Assembly: GCA_012270865.1 (NCBI GenBank)
Contig: JAAXHL010000100.1
Coordinates: 1 to 64,000 of the forward strand
DNA from: Candidatus Poribacteria bacterium
GTDB taxonomy: Bacteria > Poribacteria > WGA-4E > WGA-3G
Direction: 5' to 3'
DNA length: 64,000 bases
Part shown: piece by piece, positions 41,659 to 50,434 of the stretch
Position numbering within the stretch: the first letter of the stretch is position 1
How the letters are laid out: every line of letters begins with the position of its first letter
The notes under the pieces: generated by a model
The model's input: only the letters and a program-made list of their open reading frames with translations
What the model was told of the DNA's origin: nothing
Database searches by the model: none
Made by a program: the position numbers and the translations under genes

Positions 41659-44181
41659 GTTTCAATCTCGTAATCAAGAATCTTTTATTTTCAAGGCAAT
41701 ACGTAATTAACGTGAGTTTGATAATTAAACGTGGGTTGGAGAATAAAATACAATATGGACGTAGGTTGGGTTGAGCGGTAAAGTCCCAGTCTCACTTTCG
41801 CTATACACAGCACTCCGTTCTTCAATGAACCGTTGGGGTAGATAGGTGTAGCGAAACCCAACATCCCAAACCATGTCGGTCTCATAATGCGTTGGGTTTC
41901 ACTCGGTTTGTGGTGATTTCCGGTTTCTTTGTTCTTGAAAACGCTGTGCTATGTGTGATTTTCAGTAAGTCTCCGTTCAACCCAACCTACGGAAGCTTCA
42001 ATTTTTATTTTCAAACTCACGTTAATTACTGTTCGGGCTTAATTATCTCAGCGTTTCAATCTCGTAATCGAGAATCTTTTCTTTTCAAGTCAGATGGCTT
42101 GGTGAATTGGCGGATTCAGATAAAATGTTTCAATCTCGTAATCGAGAATCTTTTCTTTTCAAGCGAAGTGCCTTTTTAGGCTGAAATCTAAAGCGTGTCC
42201 AGTTTCAATCTCGTAATCGAGAATCTTTTATTTTCAAGGCAAATGGATGGTTATTTCTTGACGGTTACTTTTGGAGGTTTCAATCTCGTAATCGAGAATC
42301 TTTTATTTTCAAGACCCATGTCGGACTCGCAGACAGGCTACTGCCTTCCTCGTTTCAATCTCGTAATCGAGAATCTTTTCTTTTCAAGAACCACCCAAAC
42401 CTGTATCCTGAAAAGGTGTCTGTTTTAGTTTCAATCTCGTAATCGAGAATCTTTTCTTTTCAAGGAACACGCGCTGCTAACCGAGACTGAAGAAGAAGCA
42501 CATGGTTTCAATCTCGTAATCGAGAATCTTTTCTTTTCAAGGCAAGGAGAGCAAGAAATCACAGCAGGAAAACAATCTGGTTTCAATCTCGTAATCGAGA
42601 ATCTTTTCTTTTCAAGGAACCACTATGTGATCCAGTCGGGTTGGAATATCGTTGTTTCAATCTCGTAATCGAGAATCTTTTCTTTTCAAGTCGTCATTGG
42701 AATATGGGACGGACATCGTGTATGCGAAGTTTCAATCTCGTAATCGAGAATCTTTTCTTTTCAAGATATTCTCATGGTAAACCTCTATGAGTAGGCACGT
42801 CCCCGAGTTTCAATCTCGTAATCGAGAATCTTTTCTTTTCAAGCTTGCGTGCTATAATTGAAGCGGGTTCACAGTTTGAGTTTCAATCTCGTAATCGAGA
42901 ATCTTTTCTTTTCAAGACAACAGTAGCACCGCCAGTGACAATCGCCCCTGTGATGTTTCAATCTCGTAATCGAGAATCTTTTCTTTTCAAGGAAATATCC
43001 AATCCGTACCCCGATTGCCAATTGGACGTTTCAATCTCGTAATCGAGAATCTTTTCTTTTCAAGGTCATAAGGCGTTGTGTCTACAAAGAGGTTTTTAAT
43101 CGTTTCAATCTCGTAATCGAGAATCTTTTCTTTTCAAGAATCTCAAAGGTATCACTGGACGCGAATTTTTTGTAGGTTTCAATCTCGTAATCGAGAATCT
43201 TTTCTTTTCAAGGTCACATACCCATCGGTGTGCGTCAGGGGCCATTCACCGCTAATGTTTCAATCTCGTAATCGAGAATCTTTTCTTTTCAAGCAACACA
43301 GAACGAAAATACTGGACACGCTTTGACTGGGTTTCAATCTCGTAATCGAGAATCTTTTCTTTTTAAGACGTTCAGTTTTCGGGTGGCTCATTTGTTGATG
43401 TCACTGGTTTCAATCTCGTAATCGAGAATCTTTTCTTTTCAAGCACATCGGTCGCCTTGATAAACTTGCGGATCGCATGTTTCAATCTCGTAATCGAGAA
43501 TCTTTTCTTTTCAAGTCCGATGTTCTCAACCTTTTCAGGTATCAACATTTCTGTTTCAATCTCGTAATCGAGAATCTTTTCTTTTCAAGTCCTGCCCGGC
43601 GGTGGGTTTGAGGGCATATCACCACAGTTTCAATCTCGTAATCGAGAATCTTTTCTTTTCAAGAGGAACAGGTAGAATTCATCAAGGAACACGGCATTCC
43701 GGTTTCAATCTCGTAATCGAGAATCTTTTCTTTTCAAGCCGCTATCAAGATACGTTCCGCTTCCTTGTAATTCAGTTTCAATCTCGTAATCGAGAATCTT
43801 TTCTTTTCAAGGCCACCCGACAAAAACGAAACATCAACGATAAACGCGTTTCAATCTCGTAATCGAGAATCTTTTCTTTTCAAGGCGTTCTTTTGCTTGT
43901 CAATATGCCCGTAGTGCTTAATGTTTCAATCTCGTAATCGAGAATCTTTTCTTTTCAAGTTTGCCTTGCCGAACCGTCCGCTTCAAATGGTCATAGTTTC
44001 AATCTCGTAATCGAGAATCTTTTCTTTTCAAGCGTGAGTTTACCAACGGCAAGGGTGCATTACACCATGTTTCAATCTCGTAATCGAGAATCTTTTCTTT
44101 TCAAGTAAAGGTGAAGATGCAACAGGATATACCGGCGATGTTCAGTTTCAATCTCGTAATCGAGAATCTTTTCTTTTCAAG
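41659..44181 (-). CRISPR. type I-D CRISPR array, 30 repeats
   Basis: Thirty 37-bp repeats starting GTTTCAATCTCGTAATCGAG on the plus strand separate 28 normal spacers of 35-44 bp and one interrupted spacer. On the minus strand each repeat ends GATTGAAAC and forms a TCTCG-ATTA-CGAGA hairpin, giving an ATTGAAAC crRNA handle. The array is therefore transcribed leftward from the leader beside cas2. The repeat at 41659 is degenerate, with a G-to-A change that breaks the stem, as expected at the leader-distal end. Those at 41659, 42202 and 42277 share a C-to-A change; 43331 has one C-to-T. The first spacer is split by a MITE-like element (41703-42029). Confidence 0.98.
41703..42029 (-). mobile_element. 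MITE-like element inserted in the oldest CRISPR spacer, copy 1
   Basis: Perfect 19-bp inverted ends, GTAATTAACGTGAGTTTGA (41703-41721) and its complement (42011-42029), enclose a second inverted pair, GTAGGTTGGGTTGA near 41761 and TCAACCCAACCTAC near 41977. There is no transposase. If TTAA at 41707-41710 and 42022-42025 is a target duplication, the original spacer would be 42 bp, within the array's range. A diverged copy in the opposite orientation is at 48364-48659. Confidence 0.8.
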
Positions 44182-44377
44182 AGCCGTCCATCGGAACCCT
44201 TGCCGCACGTGCCTCAACCTTATGCGTTTCTGTGAGCGAGGGACTTTGCCATATCCATAAACGCAGAACACATCGCAATAAAAGACTGAATGCACGGTCC
44301 ATAAGGGTCTCTACCTCTCTATGAGGGACCAAGGTTTTTTGGTCTCCTTCCGCAGACAGAATTAACTTTCTATGTTA
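44182..44377 (-). other. CRISPR leader
   Basis: About 195 bp between the array promoter and the first (newest) repeat. It holds no gene. The transcript side includes GGAGACC and GGTCCCTC segments that can pair. It sits between cas2 and the array on the same strand, as expected for a leader. Confidence 0.7.
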
Positions 44378-44406
44378 ATTTTAGACAATATAAGACTGTT
44401 TGTCAA
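44378..44406 (-). promoter_or_regulatory. array promoter overlapping the end of cas2
   Basis: On the minus strand TTGACA (44406-44401), 17 nt, TAAAAT (44383-44378). The -35 box lies inside the last codons of cas2. The predicted pre-crRNA start is near 44371. Confidence 0.7.
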
Positions 44407-44653
44407 GTCCTTTTTTTAAGCCGATCCGGTCAATCTGTTTCTCACAGGCTGCACAGAGATGATAAAAGGTGATCGTATCCTCCTGCAAATCAATCACTTT
44501 CTCTAACCGATCTTGGAGACGTAGCAGTGCGCGTCGATCGGTGTTGCACTCGAACACGCTAAACTGGATGCGACTGCCAAAGTCCTTGAGGATTTTGGCG
44601 ACTTTGTTTCGACGTTTGTCATCTGTAATGTCGTAAGCAACTGTGTAATGCAT
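44381..44653 (-). CDS. cas2: Cas2, with a disturbed start region
   Basis: About 90 aa. HYTVAYDITDDKRRNKVAKIL is the ferredoxin-fold start with the conserved Asp, RIQFSVFEC the second strand, and the C-terminus is normal. The start is damaged: a 19-bp unit is tandemly duplicated at 44641-44678. The ATG that keeps a good GGAGG (44681-44685, 8 nt away) is at 44672 and is out of frame, encoding only 17 residues. The in-frame ATG 44653 has no Shine-Dalgarno. Translation of Cas2 may be weak or lost. Confidence 0.85.
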   Translation of the reverse strand: MHYTVAYDITDDKRRNKVAKILKDFGSRIQFSVFECNTDRRALLRLQDRLEKVIDLQEDTITFYHLCAACEKQIDRIGLKKGLDKQSYIV

Positions 44654-44678
44654 CAACAACTGTGTAATGCATCAACAA
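44641..44678. repeat. 19-bp tandem duplication at the cas2 start
   Basis: CTGTGTAATGCATCAACAA occurs twice head to tail with no mismatch. Because 19 is not a multiple of three, it separates the ribosome site from the cas2 frame. Confidence 0.9.
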
Positions 44679-44695
44679 CTCCTCCATCCCTCACA

Positions 44696-45173
44696 CTACC
44701 GCACTGTCAGCGGCGTATATTGCTCAATTTCACCCGTCAAATATTTCGCAAGGAGCCGGACTTGCAATTCCATTGCCCTACGAAATGTGAGTTTATACTT
44801 AAATACTGGGTGCGTGATGGTTTCGTTCTTTCGGGTTTCATACGCTGCATAGAACACTTTCCGCCGATGGTCTTTGAGATACCAACCGCCGTGTGATTCT
44901 CTGAAATCTTCAGGTTTGATGCGTCGGTTGTTGATGAGCGTAATCACCACGGAGTCTGCGATAACGGGTCGGAATTCCTCCATCAAATCGAGGGCGAGGC
45001 ACGGTTTGCCATACTTCAATTGGTGAAAGAACCCGATATAAGGGTCTAACCCGACCGTCTGAATTGCGGAGATGATATCTGCGGTGAGCAACGAATAGGC
45101 GAAACTCAGTAACGCGTTGGTTGGATCTGCTGTAGGTGTTGATTTGTGAAAGTGGGATATAGGTTTCTGACAT
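44696..45173 (-). pseudogene. cas1: cas1, N-terminal half deleted and out of frame
   Basis: Only the C-terminal half of Cas1 remains: DPTNALLSFAYSLLTADIIS, then GLDPYIGFFHQ and ALDLMEEFRPVIAD, which hold the conserved His and Asp. This gives about 160 residues instead of about 330. The beta-sheet N-terminal domain and the catalytic Glu are absent. A good start survives at ATG 45173 (AAGGAG 7 nt upstream) but reads MSETYIPLSQINTY in another frame, consistent with an internal deletion of roughly 500 bp near 45130-45160. Integrase activity is not expected. Confidence 0.85.
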
Positions 45174-45185
45174 CTGAAATCTCCT

Positions 45186-46016
45186 TTAATCGACGCGCCG
45201 CGTCTGTCCCATCCCCATTGTAGTTTTATAACCCGTTCCGCAATAGAACGCGAAATCGGCTAAACAGTTCACGGCACGGAGTTGCTCGGTGTCAAGCGAA
45301 TCTTCGGGATAGAAAACACAGGCGCAGGTTCCGACCCACCCAGATTCTATATGCTTTCCAAAATGTTGTCGTTTCGATTCGGCGGCGACGCTGGTCACTT
45401 GTCCATGCTCATTAATGAACGTCAAGATTTCGGTTTTATCAAGTTTCATAGGTGCGAAGGCGTTCCATTTATTGACCCAACTCTGATAGCATCGAGTGAG
45501 ATCCACATAAGCATCGTTGCGGGTTTTCTGTCCACGCGGTGTCATTCTACGAAACGCTGTCGGTGAATAGAAACGGAAGCTCATCCGGGTATCCGTTTTT
45601 GCGGATTCGACGAGTTCGGCGTAGGTTTCGCTTTTGCTCCAGCTTCGTTCCTCTGTGGCGTGTGAGACCATCTGTCTGACCTGAAAGACTGCCTCTCCTA
45701 AGCGGATGGGTGGCATTGTGAGCGTCAAGAAGGCTTTTCCGAAGTGTTGAAACAGTTCGTCATCAAGGAACGTGAATCGGAGTTTACACTCGGTGCCTGC
45801 TCTGATGTGGAGTCGGTTATTCCGTTTTTTCGCCTTTGCGATGAGCGGTGAAACGGTGAACGGTTTTTGTGCGGCGTGTGCGTGAACGGCTTCCGCGACC
45901 TCTGGATTGCTCTTTTTGAGGATAGAGAGGAACGCTGCGTGTGCGTGGTGTCCCATGGTAGGGCGGAGTGTTACATCGGTTTCGGGTATAAGTGAGATAA
46001 GCGTGCTGATGGGCAT
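45186..46016 (-). CDS. cas6: CRISPR endoribonuclease Cas6
   Basis: A 276-aa RAMP protein that would cut pre-crRNA at the repeat hairpin. GHHAHAAFLSIL near the N-terminus is the first ferredoxin-fold element, and the C-terminal FYCGTGYKTTMGMGQTRRVD is the Gly-rich loop diagnostic of Cas6. AAGGAG precedes the ATG, 12 bp after the cas3' stop. The stop codon is 12 bp before the retained cas1 start. It appears intact. Confidence 0.88.
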   Translation of the reverse strand: MPISTLISLIPETDVTLRPTMGHHAHAAFLSILKKSNPEVAEAVHAHAAQKPFTVSPLIAKAKKRNNRLHIRAGTECKLRFTFLDDELFQHFGKAFLTLTMPPIRLGEAVFQVRQMVSHATEERSWSKSETYAELVESAKTDTRMSFRFYSPTAFRRMTPRGQKTRNDAYVDLTRCYQSWVNKWNAFAPMKLDKTEILTFINEHGQVTSVAAESKRQHFGKHIESGWVGTCACVFYPEDSLDTEQLRAVNCLADFAFYCGTGYKTTMGMGQTRRVD

Positions 46017-46028
46017 AGATGGTTCTCC

Positions 46029-48344
46029 TTATGTTGCGGCAGTTTGGTTTCTTTCTTTCCATTTGCCTTGCAACTCTGCATGGATTAGAAACGCTTGGGA
46101 TCCGAGGATTAATTGATACTCTTGCTGTTTTCCATCACCAAAGGTGACATTTAGTGGATAAGAAAACTGCCCCGTCGTTTCAAGTATTTTGTTGAGGGCG
46201 TACCGATTTTCTATCTTTGACAGCAAACAGGTTATGTAACGGTATGTCAAGATATTCTGCATTTCAAGTGGGACAACCCCATTCTTCAATCCTAAACGTA
46301 AGTCTTTCAATGCTGTGGGTCCGCAACAGTGCTGGCGTTCAAAGGACTCTTGGTCCGTTCCACCAGCATCGTAGTTGAATTGCGTATAGTCTCGTGGAGT
46401 CTTCAAACGATTCGCCTGCACGAAAAAATCACAATAATTTCCCCAGCCTCCTGTGAGTTCGTGATACTTTTCTTTTGTTGGGATGGTAGTAAATTCACAG
46501 TGGGATAGAACATGAAAAAGGTCGTATTCGGTATACTTAGCAGTATTCTGGAAAAGATTGTTTGGGTCATAGATACCGCAACGGATGCCGATATCCGAAC
46601 CGCGAAAGTTGAATAGAGATTGGATCGGGGTGTACTCCCGCTTGGCGTGTTCAAGAATATTGGCGCGATTTTTTTTGATAAGCGTTGCGAGTATTATTTT
46701 TTCCTTTTCTTTCGGTAACTTTTCAAAGGTTTCCAGTTCTTCGTTTATCCATGCTTGATGACGGCAGTAACTCCACGCAGCCCGTTCCCATTGATGACGA
46801 TCATAATCGTTATGGAAGGTGTTATTGGAGGTATCAATAACAGTTTTATAGGTAGTGTGCCATCGGATCTTTTTGAACATCTCGTCAAATGTTATATCGC
46901 TCTCCGTTGCAAAAACCTGTCGAATTATCTCAAACATTTCTCTAATTCTATCTTGCTGTTCTTCACCTGTCTGTCTATAAAGTTCGTAAATCGGATAGAA
47001 CGCCTCAAGCACTGCGTAAGACTGAATGTAATGGTAAAACCGATTATCTTCTCCAAGTGCATCTTTAACGAGGGTTGCAAATTCTCGGCGGTTATAAGTT
47101 TCGCCAGCACGCAATTGCGTGTGAAGTTTTCCCTGCACAAATGCGTGAGCGACACTGGTGTGTGTGGTGTCTTTCTTACCGAGCAATCTGCCTGCCCGTC
47201 CAATCCGCTGCGTGAATTCCGATCCGTAAAGTGCGTCAAAACAGACGAAATCAATGTTCTGCCGTGATTTGTCCATCTTTTTAAAGTTATAACCAATATC
47301 TACCGTCGGTGTTGCGAGAACAAGAGGAAAAGATTTCGTTGCGTCGCGCCGCTCTTTTGTCCCAACGGCACCGGTAATCAATCCAATTTTTTCTCTCAAT
47401 CCTTGCGTTTGTAGTGTCTGTTTAATATCATTGATAGTTCGGAGGGAGCTGCTGATAACAGCACCTTCTTTCTCTGAATGCAGCAAGTCACGAACCCATT
47501 CAGGGCGTGCCTTAAGTAGATTCTGCATTTTGCCACTGTGTACTGTCAATTCGAGTTCAGAAAGTGTCTGTATTTTTTCATAATTGTTGCTTTCTACTGG
47601 TTCATTATCTGGACTGATGCAGGAATATTTTAACCCGATCGTGTTGAGGTAGGTGAATACCTTCTCATCAGGTGTTGCCGAAAGCAAGCAGACCTTCCTT
47701 CCAGCATCAAAGTAACCATATTCCTTCGATAGAATAAAGAACATCAGAAAATTGGCAAGTTGTTTGGCATTATAATAGTGAAACTCATCAATGACGATGT
47801 ATTTGAAATCTTGTAAAAAACGACGGAACAAATTAGCACTATCCAAAGGTGAATAAACAGAATAAAAACAGAGATAAAAAATGTCAGGGTTCGTGACGAG
47901 AATCAACGGTTTCCGCTGTGTCATTTCAGGAAAGTATTCGCGCGGATTTTGAATAAGTTCTTGTAATTTTCGGGCATTTCTAACCTGATAACCGGGGTCG
48001 TCAATGACTTCCCATTCACGGAGTTTCTGACCCGTGACCTCGGCAACGTAGAAACTTAAATCCTGTTCCTCAACAAACTCTTGAATGTCATTTGCGTGTT
48101 GATGAATCAGTTCATTTGTCGGTGCGATGAACAGAACGTTTTCGTTTTCCAAATCGCAAACTCGAAGCAACGCAGCACGAGTTTTGCCTGTTCCTGTGTT
48201 GTAGGTGTTAATGACAAGGTCATTTGCCTTTAATGCATCATAAGTGCGTTGCTGATGGTAGAGCGGTGGATATTTGAGATCAAATTGGTTTGTCGGACTC
48301 ACTTTTTCATATCCTGCTTCCAGTCTAACTGTTATCTCTGGCAT
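46029..48344 (-). CDS. cas3: Cas3' helicase of type I-D, no HD domain
   Basis: A 771-aa superfamily-2 helicase. Walker A is NTGTGKTRAALL (49-60), Walker B is VIDEFHYY (about 185), motif III is LLSATP (about 220) and motif VI is QRIGRAGRLLG (about 385). There is no HD nuclease domain; in type I-D the HD resides in Cas10d, as here. I start at ATG 48344 (AAGGAG 7 nt upstream), because further-upstream codons come from a MITE-like element. The C-terminal 350 residues are Cas3'-specific. It appears intact. Confidence 0.9.
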   Translation of the reverse strand: MPEITVRLEAGYEKVSPTNQFDLKYPPLYHQQRTYDALKANDLVINTYNTGTGKTRAALLRVCDLENENVLFIAPTNELIHQHANDIQEFVEEQDLSFYVAEVTGQKLREWEVIDDPGYQVRNARKLQELIQNPREYFPEMTQRKPLILVTNPDIFYLCFYSVYSPLDSANLFRRFLQDFKYIVIDEFHYYNAKQLANFLMFFILSKEYGYFDAGRKVCLLSATPDEKVFTYLNTIGLKYSCISPDNEPVESNNYEKIQTLSELELTVHSGKMQNLLKARPEWVRDLLHSEKEGAVISSSLRTINDIKQTLQTQGLREKIGLITGAVGTKERRDATKSFPLVLATPTVDIGYNFKKMDKSRQNIDFVCFDALYGSEFTQRIGRAGRLLGKKDTTHTSVAHAFVQGKLHTQLRAGETYNRREFATLVKDALGEDNRFYHYIQSYAVLEAFYPIYELYRQTGEEQQDRIREMFEIIRQVFATESDITFDEMFKKIRWHTTYKTVIDTSNNTFHNDYDRHQWERAAWSYCRHQAWINEELETFEKLPKEKEKIILATLIKKNRANILEHAKREYTPIQSLFNFRGSDIGIRCGIYDPNNLFQNTAKYTEYDLFHVLSHCEFTTIPTKEKYHELTGGWGNYCDFFVQANRLKTPRDYTQFNYDAGGTDQESFERQHCCGPTALKDLRLGLKNGVVPLEMQNILTYRYITCLLSKIENRYALNKILETTGQFSYPLNVTFGDGKQQEYQLILGSQAFLIHAELQGKWKERNQTAAT

Positions 48345-48363
48345 GCTAACTCTCCTTGTATAA

Positions 48364-48659
48364 CATGAGTTTAAAATAAAAATTGAAGCGACCCGTAGCC
48401 CGTAGGTTGGGTTGAACGGAGACCTACTACAAATCGAACACAGCACAGTGTTTTCAAGGGAACAGAGAAACCTGAAATCACCAAAACCGAGTGAAACCCA
48501 ACGCACTATGATACCGATACTATTTGGGATGTTGGGTTTCGCTACATTTGTCTATATCAACGATTTATGGGAAGGTGTAACCTTGTGTATAAACACAAAA
48601 GTTTTATTGCTCAACCCAACCTACGGGATCGTATTCAGATTTTCAATTATCAAATGCGG
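48364..48659 (+). mobile_element. MITE-like element, copy 2, between csc1 and cas3'
   Basis: It carries ATGAGTTTAAAATAAAAATTGAAG at the left in slightly changed form, then CGTAGGTTGGGTTGAACGGA, GAGTGAAACCCAACGCA and GATGTTGGGTTTCGCTAC, ending CTCAACCCAACCTACGG. This is the reverse complement, with many substitutions, of the element in the CRISPR array. Its outer ends are more decayed. It fills the 355-bp gap upstream of cas3' inside the cas operon. Confidence 0.8.
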
Positions 48660-48699
48660 TTTTTTAAGAGTAAGGCGTGCAATGTAAAATTGACATGAC

Positions 48700-49416
48700 C
48701 TAAAAATCGGTATAGAACCGCATCCGTGCTGGTAGTAGTGTTTTATCGTCATCCGACAGTTCATAGAAGTCTCCAGACAATTGGACTTGCCGAATTAACG
48801 GTGTCGGTCGAATATTGAGCAGATCGAACATGCCGATCTGTGTTTCAGATGGTAAATCGTTCGGATTCAGATAATATCGGTAAGGCACGCCTTGCGCGTC
48901 GATTTCACGATAATTTTGTTTGTAAGCGGAGATTTTCGCTTTGCTCATGAACTTACCGAGACGGATATAACGTGGCACTCGAAATTCGTCTCGGCTTGTT
49001 ATATAAAAAACGCCTTTGTTGCCTATGGAAAGTAGTTTCAGCCTTCCAATCTGTGGGAAGTTCGTCGCCCGTGCCTTCAAGCGCGAATTAAAAATGCGTT
49101 CCCGATTGACTGAGATCGCGTTCTGTTCCATCTGATACCAGTATGAATCCGAAAGCGCGTTGAATCGAACCACTGTGAAACGCGGTTCCTCGATCAATGT
49201 ACCCGGCGTAACATAGATACCTGCCTCGTTGAGTTTTTCCAAATCCTCTGCGTAGGTAATTTCGCCATCGTTGTGGTAACCCGCACGGCACAATCCAAGG
49301 GCATAAGCAAGCGCGTAATTACCGATGACGGCCTCCGTTTGGAAGAAGTTGTTTACCTCGCGGCTGGCAAAAAAGAGGTTTTCCATGAGTTGAAACTCAC
49401 ACCGATAAATATGCAT
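48700..49416 (-). CDS. csc1: Csc1 (Cas5 of type I-D)
   Basis: A 238-aa RAMP subunit of the type I-D effector that caps the crRNA 5' handle. ATG 49416 follows GGAGG at 6 nt spacing. Recognition is by MHIYRCEFQLMENLFFASRE at the start and the central PRYIRLGKFMSKAKISA block typical of Csc1. It stands between csc2 and cas3'. No disruption is seen. Confidence 0.82.
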   Translation of the reverse strand: MHIYRCEFQLMENLFFASREVNNFFQTEAVIGNYALAYALGLCRAGYHNDGEITYAEDLEKLNEAGIYVTPGTLIEEPRFTVVRFNALSDSYWYQMEQNAISVNRERIFNSRLKARATNFPQIGRLKLLSIGNKGVFYITSRDEFRVPRYIRLGKFMSKAKISAYKQNYREIDAQGVPYRYYLNPNDLPSETQIGMFDLLNIRPTPLIRQVQLSGDFYELSDDDKTLLPARMRFYTDF

Positions 49417-49450
49417 GAGATACCTCCAATGTAGGATAGTTTTACCTATC

Positions 49451-50434
49451 CTACGTTTCACTTTTGCCATAGAGTGCTGTGATGCTATCTAACAACCCTT
49501 TCACTTCATCTGGTGAAGCAAATTGTTGCTGGATTTCGCCAATCAACTCAGTTATTTCTGTTTCGGTGAAGGGCTGTACGGTGCCTATGACTTCACCAGT
49601 TAACGCTGCGACGGCATCGGCAATTACCGACTTGACTTTGTTTCTGTCGAGCGGGAACTGCCTACCCTCTGAACCGAGTCGGTCATAAACAGCCTGCGTT
49701 AACTCCAAATTGCTGAAGATCTCACAATCACTGAAAATCGCCCCGACAAGTATGTTCCGCATCTTACCCAATCGTGAGGATATCGCACCGTAACGACGAC
49801 TCCGCAACACGTTTGCTATGACGTAGTGGATTTCGCCCGCTGTTAAATCTTTGAGGGTCTGCATATCAATGAACAGCGTTTCCGGTTTGACATATTCGTC
49901 TTCCTGAATGCTTGAGGATGCCTGTCCGGTAACGGGATCACGCATCGTGTTGTTATCGTAGAGCGCGTTGAATGTTCGCTTTGCTGTAACGGTTTGATAA
50001 GGTAGAATGCTGAAAGCATCGTCTGTTATGACGCGCGATTTTTGGGCACCACCACCGCCGACAGCATAACCGTAAATCATACAGTCAGCACACTGTGCGC
50101 ACGGCTTATTGCGGTTGAGGGCACAAATATTTTCCTCTTTTTCATCTCCTGTGTAGAATAGTAGGTTATGTTGTCGCAGAAGTTCACGACCCGTGCGACG
50201 CTCAACAGCGGTCTGTTTACGTTTACTAATCGTTACGCGAGAGATAGGATCGCGGTTCTCTGGTTCAAGTCCAGCGTGGATTGTATCTCGGCTTAACCCC
50301 TCACCGGAACCTTCTGTCCGGAAGATCATCTCTGATTCCGCCTTCCGCAAGACAATTAGTGTCAGATAACGGCTTTGCGGAAAGTTTTCGTATTTTTCGG
50401 CTATAAAGTCGGTATAATTATTCAAAATACTCAT
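49451..50434 (-). CDS. csc2: Csc2 (Cas7 backbone subunit of type I-D)
   Basis: A 327-aa RAMP protein that polymerises along the crRNA. A Cys cluster (CALNRNKPCAQCADCMIYG, about 103-121) forms the zinc-binding insertion known in Csc2. RKQTAVERRTGRELLRQHNL and VLRSRRYGAISSRLGKMRN are conserved blocks. The ATG overlaps the csc3 stop by four bases (ATGA), so the two subunits are coupled. Confidence 0.9.
   Translation of the reverse strand: MSILNNYTDFIAEKYENFPQSRYLTLIVLRKAESEMIFRTEGSGEGLSRDTIHAGLEPENRDPISRVTISKRKQTAVERRTGRELLRQHNLLFYTGDEKEENICALNRNKPCAQCADCMIYGYAVGGGGAQKSRVITDDAFSILPYQTVTAKRTFNALYDNNTMRDPVTGQASSSIQEDEYVKPETLFIDMQTLKDLTAGEIHYVIANVLRSRRYGAISSRLGKMRNILVGAIFSDCEIFSNLELTQAVYDRLGSEGRQFPLDRNKVKSVIADAVAALTGEVIGTVQPFTETEITELIGEIQQQFASPDEVKGLLDSITALYGKSET

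Noticed and set aside
41892-44295. Open frames within the CRISPR array and leader
   Set aside because: They are built from the repeat sequence read through spacers (FNLVIENLFFS and similar) and have no start signals.
44910-45173. 87-aa frame from ATG 45173 as a separate small gene
   Set aside because: Beyond the first residues it is the cas1 C-terminal DNA read in the wrong frame; better explained as a broken cas1.
46029-48506. Longer N-terminus for Cas3' starting at 48506
   Set aside because: The extra 54 codons derive from the MITE-like element; ATG 48344 has a clear Shine-Dalgarno and begins the conserved protein.
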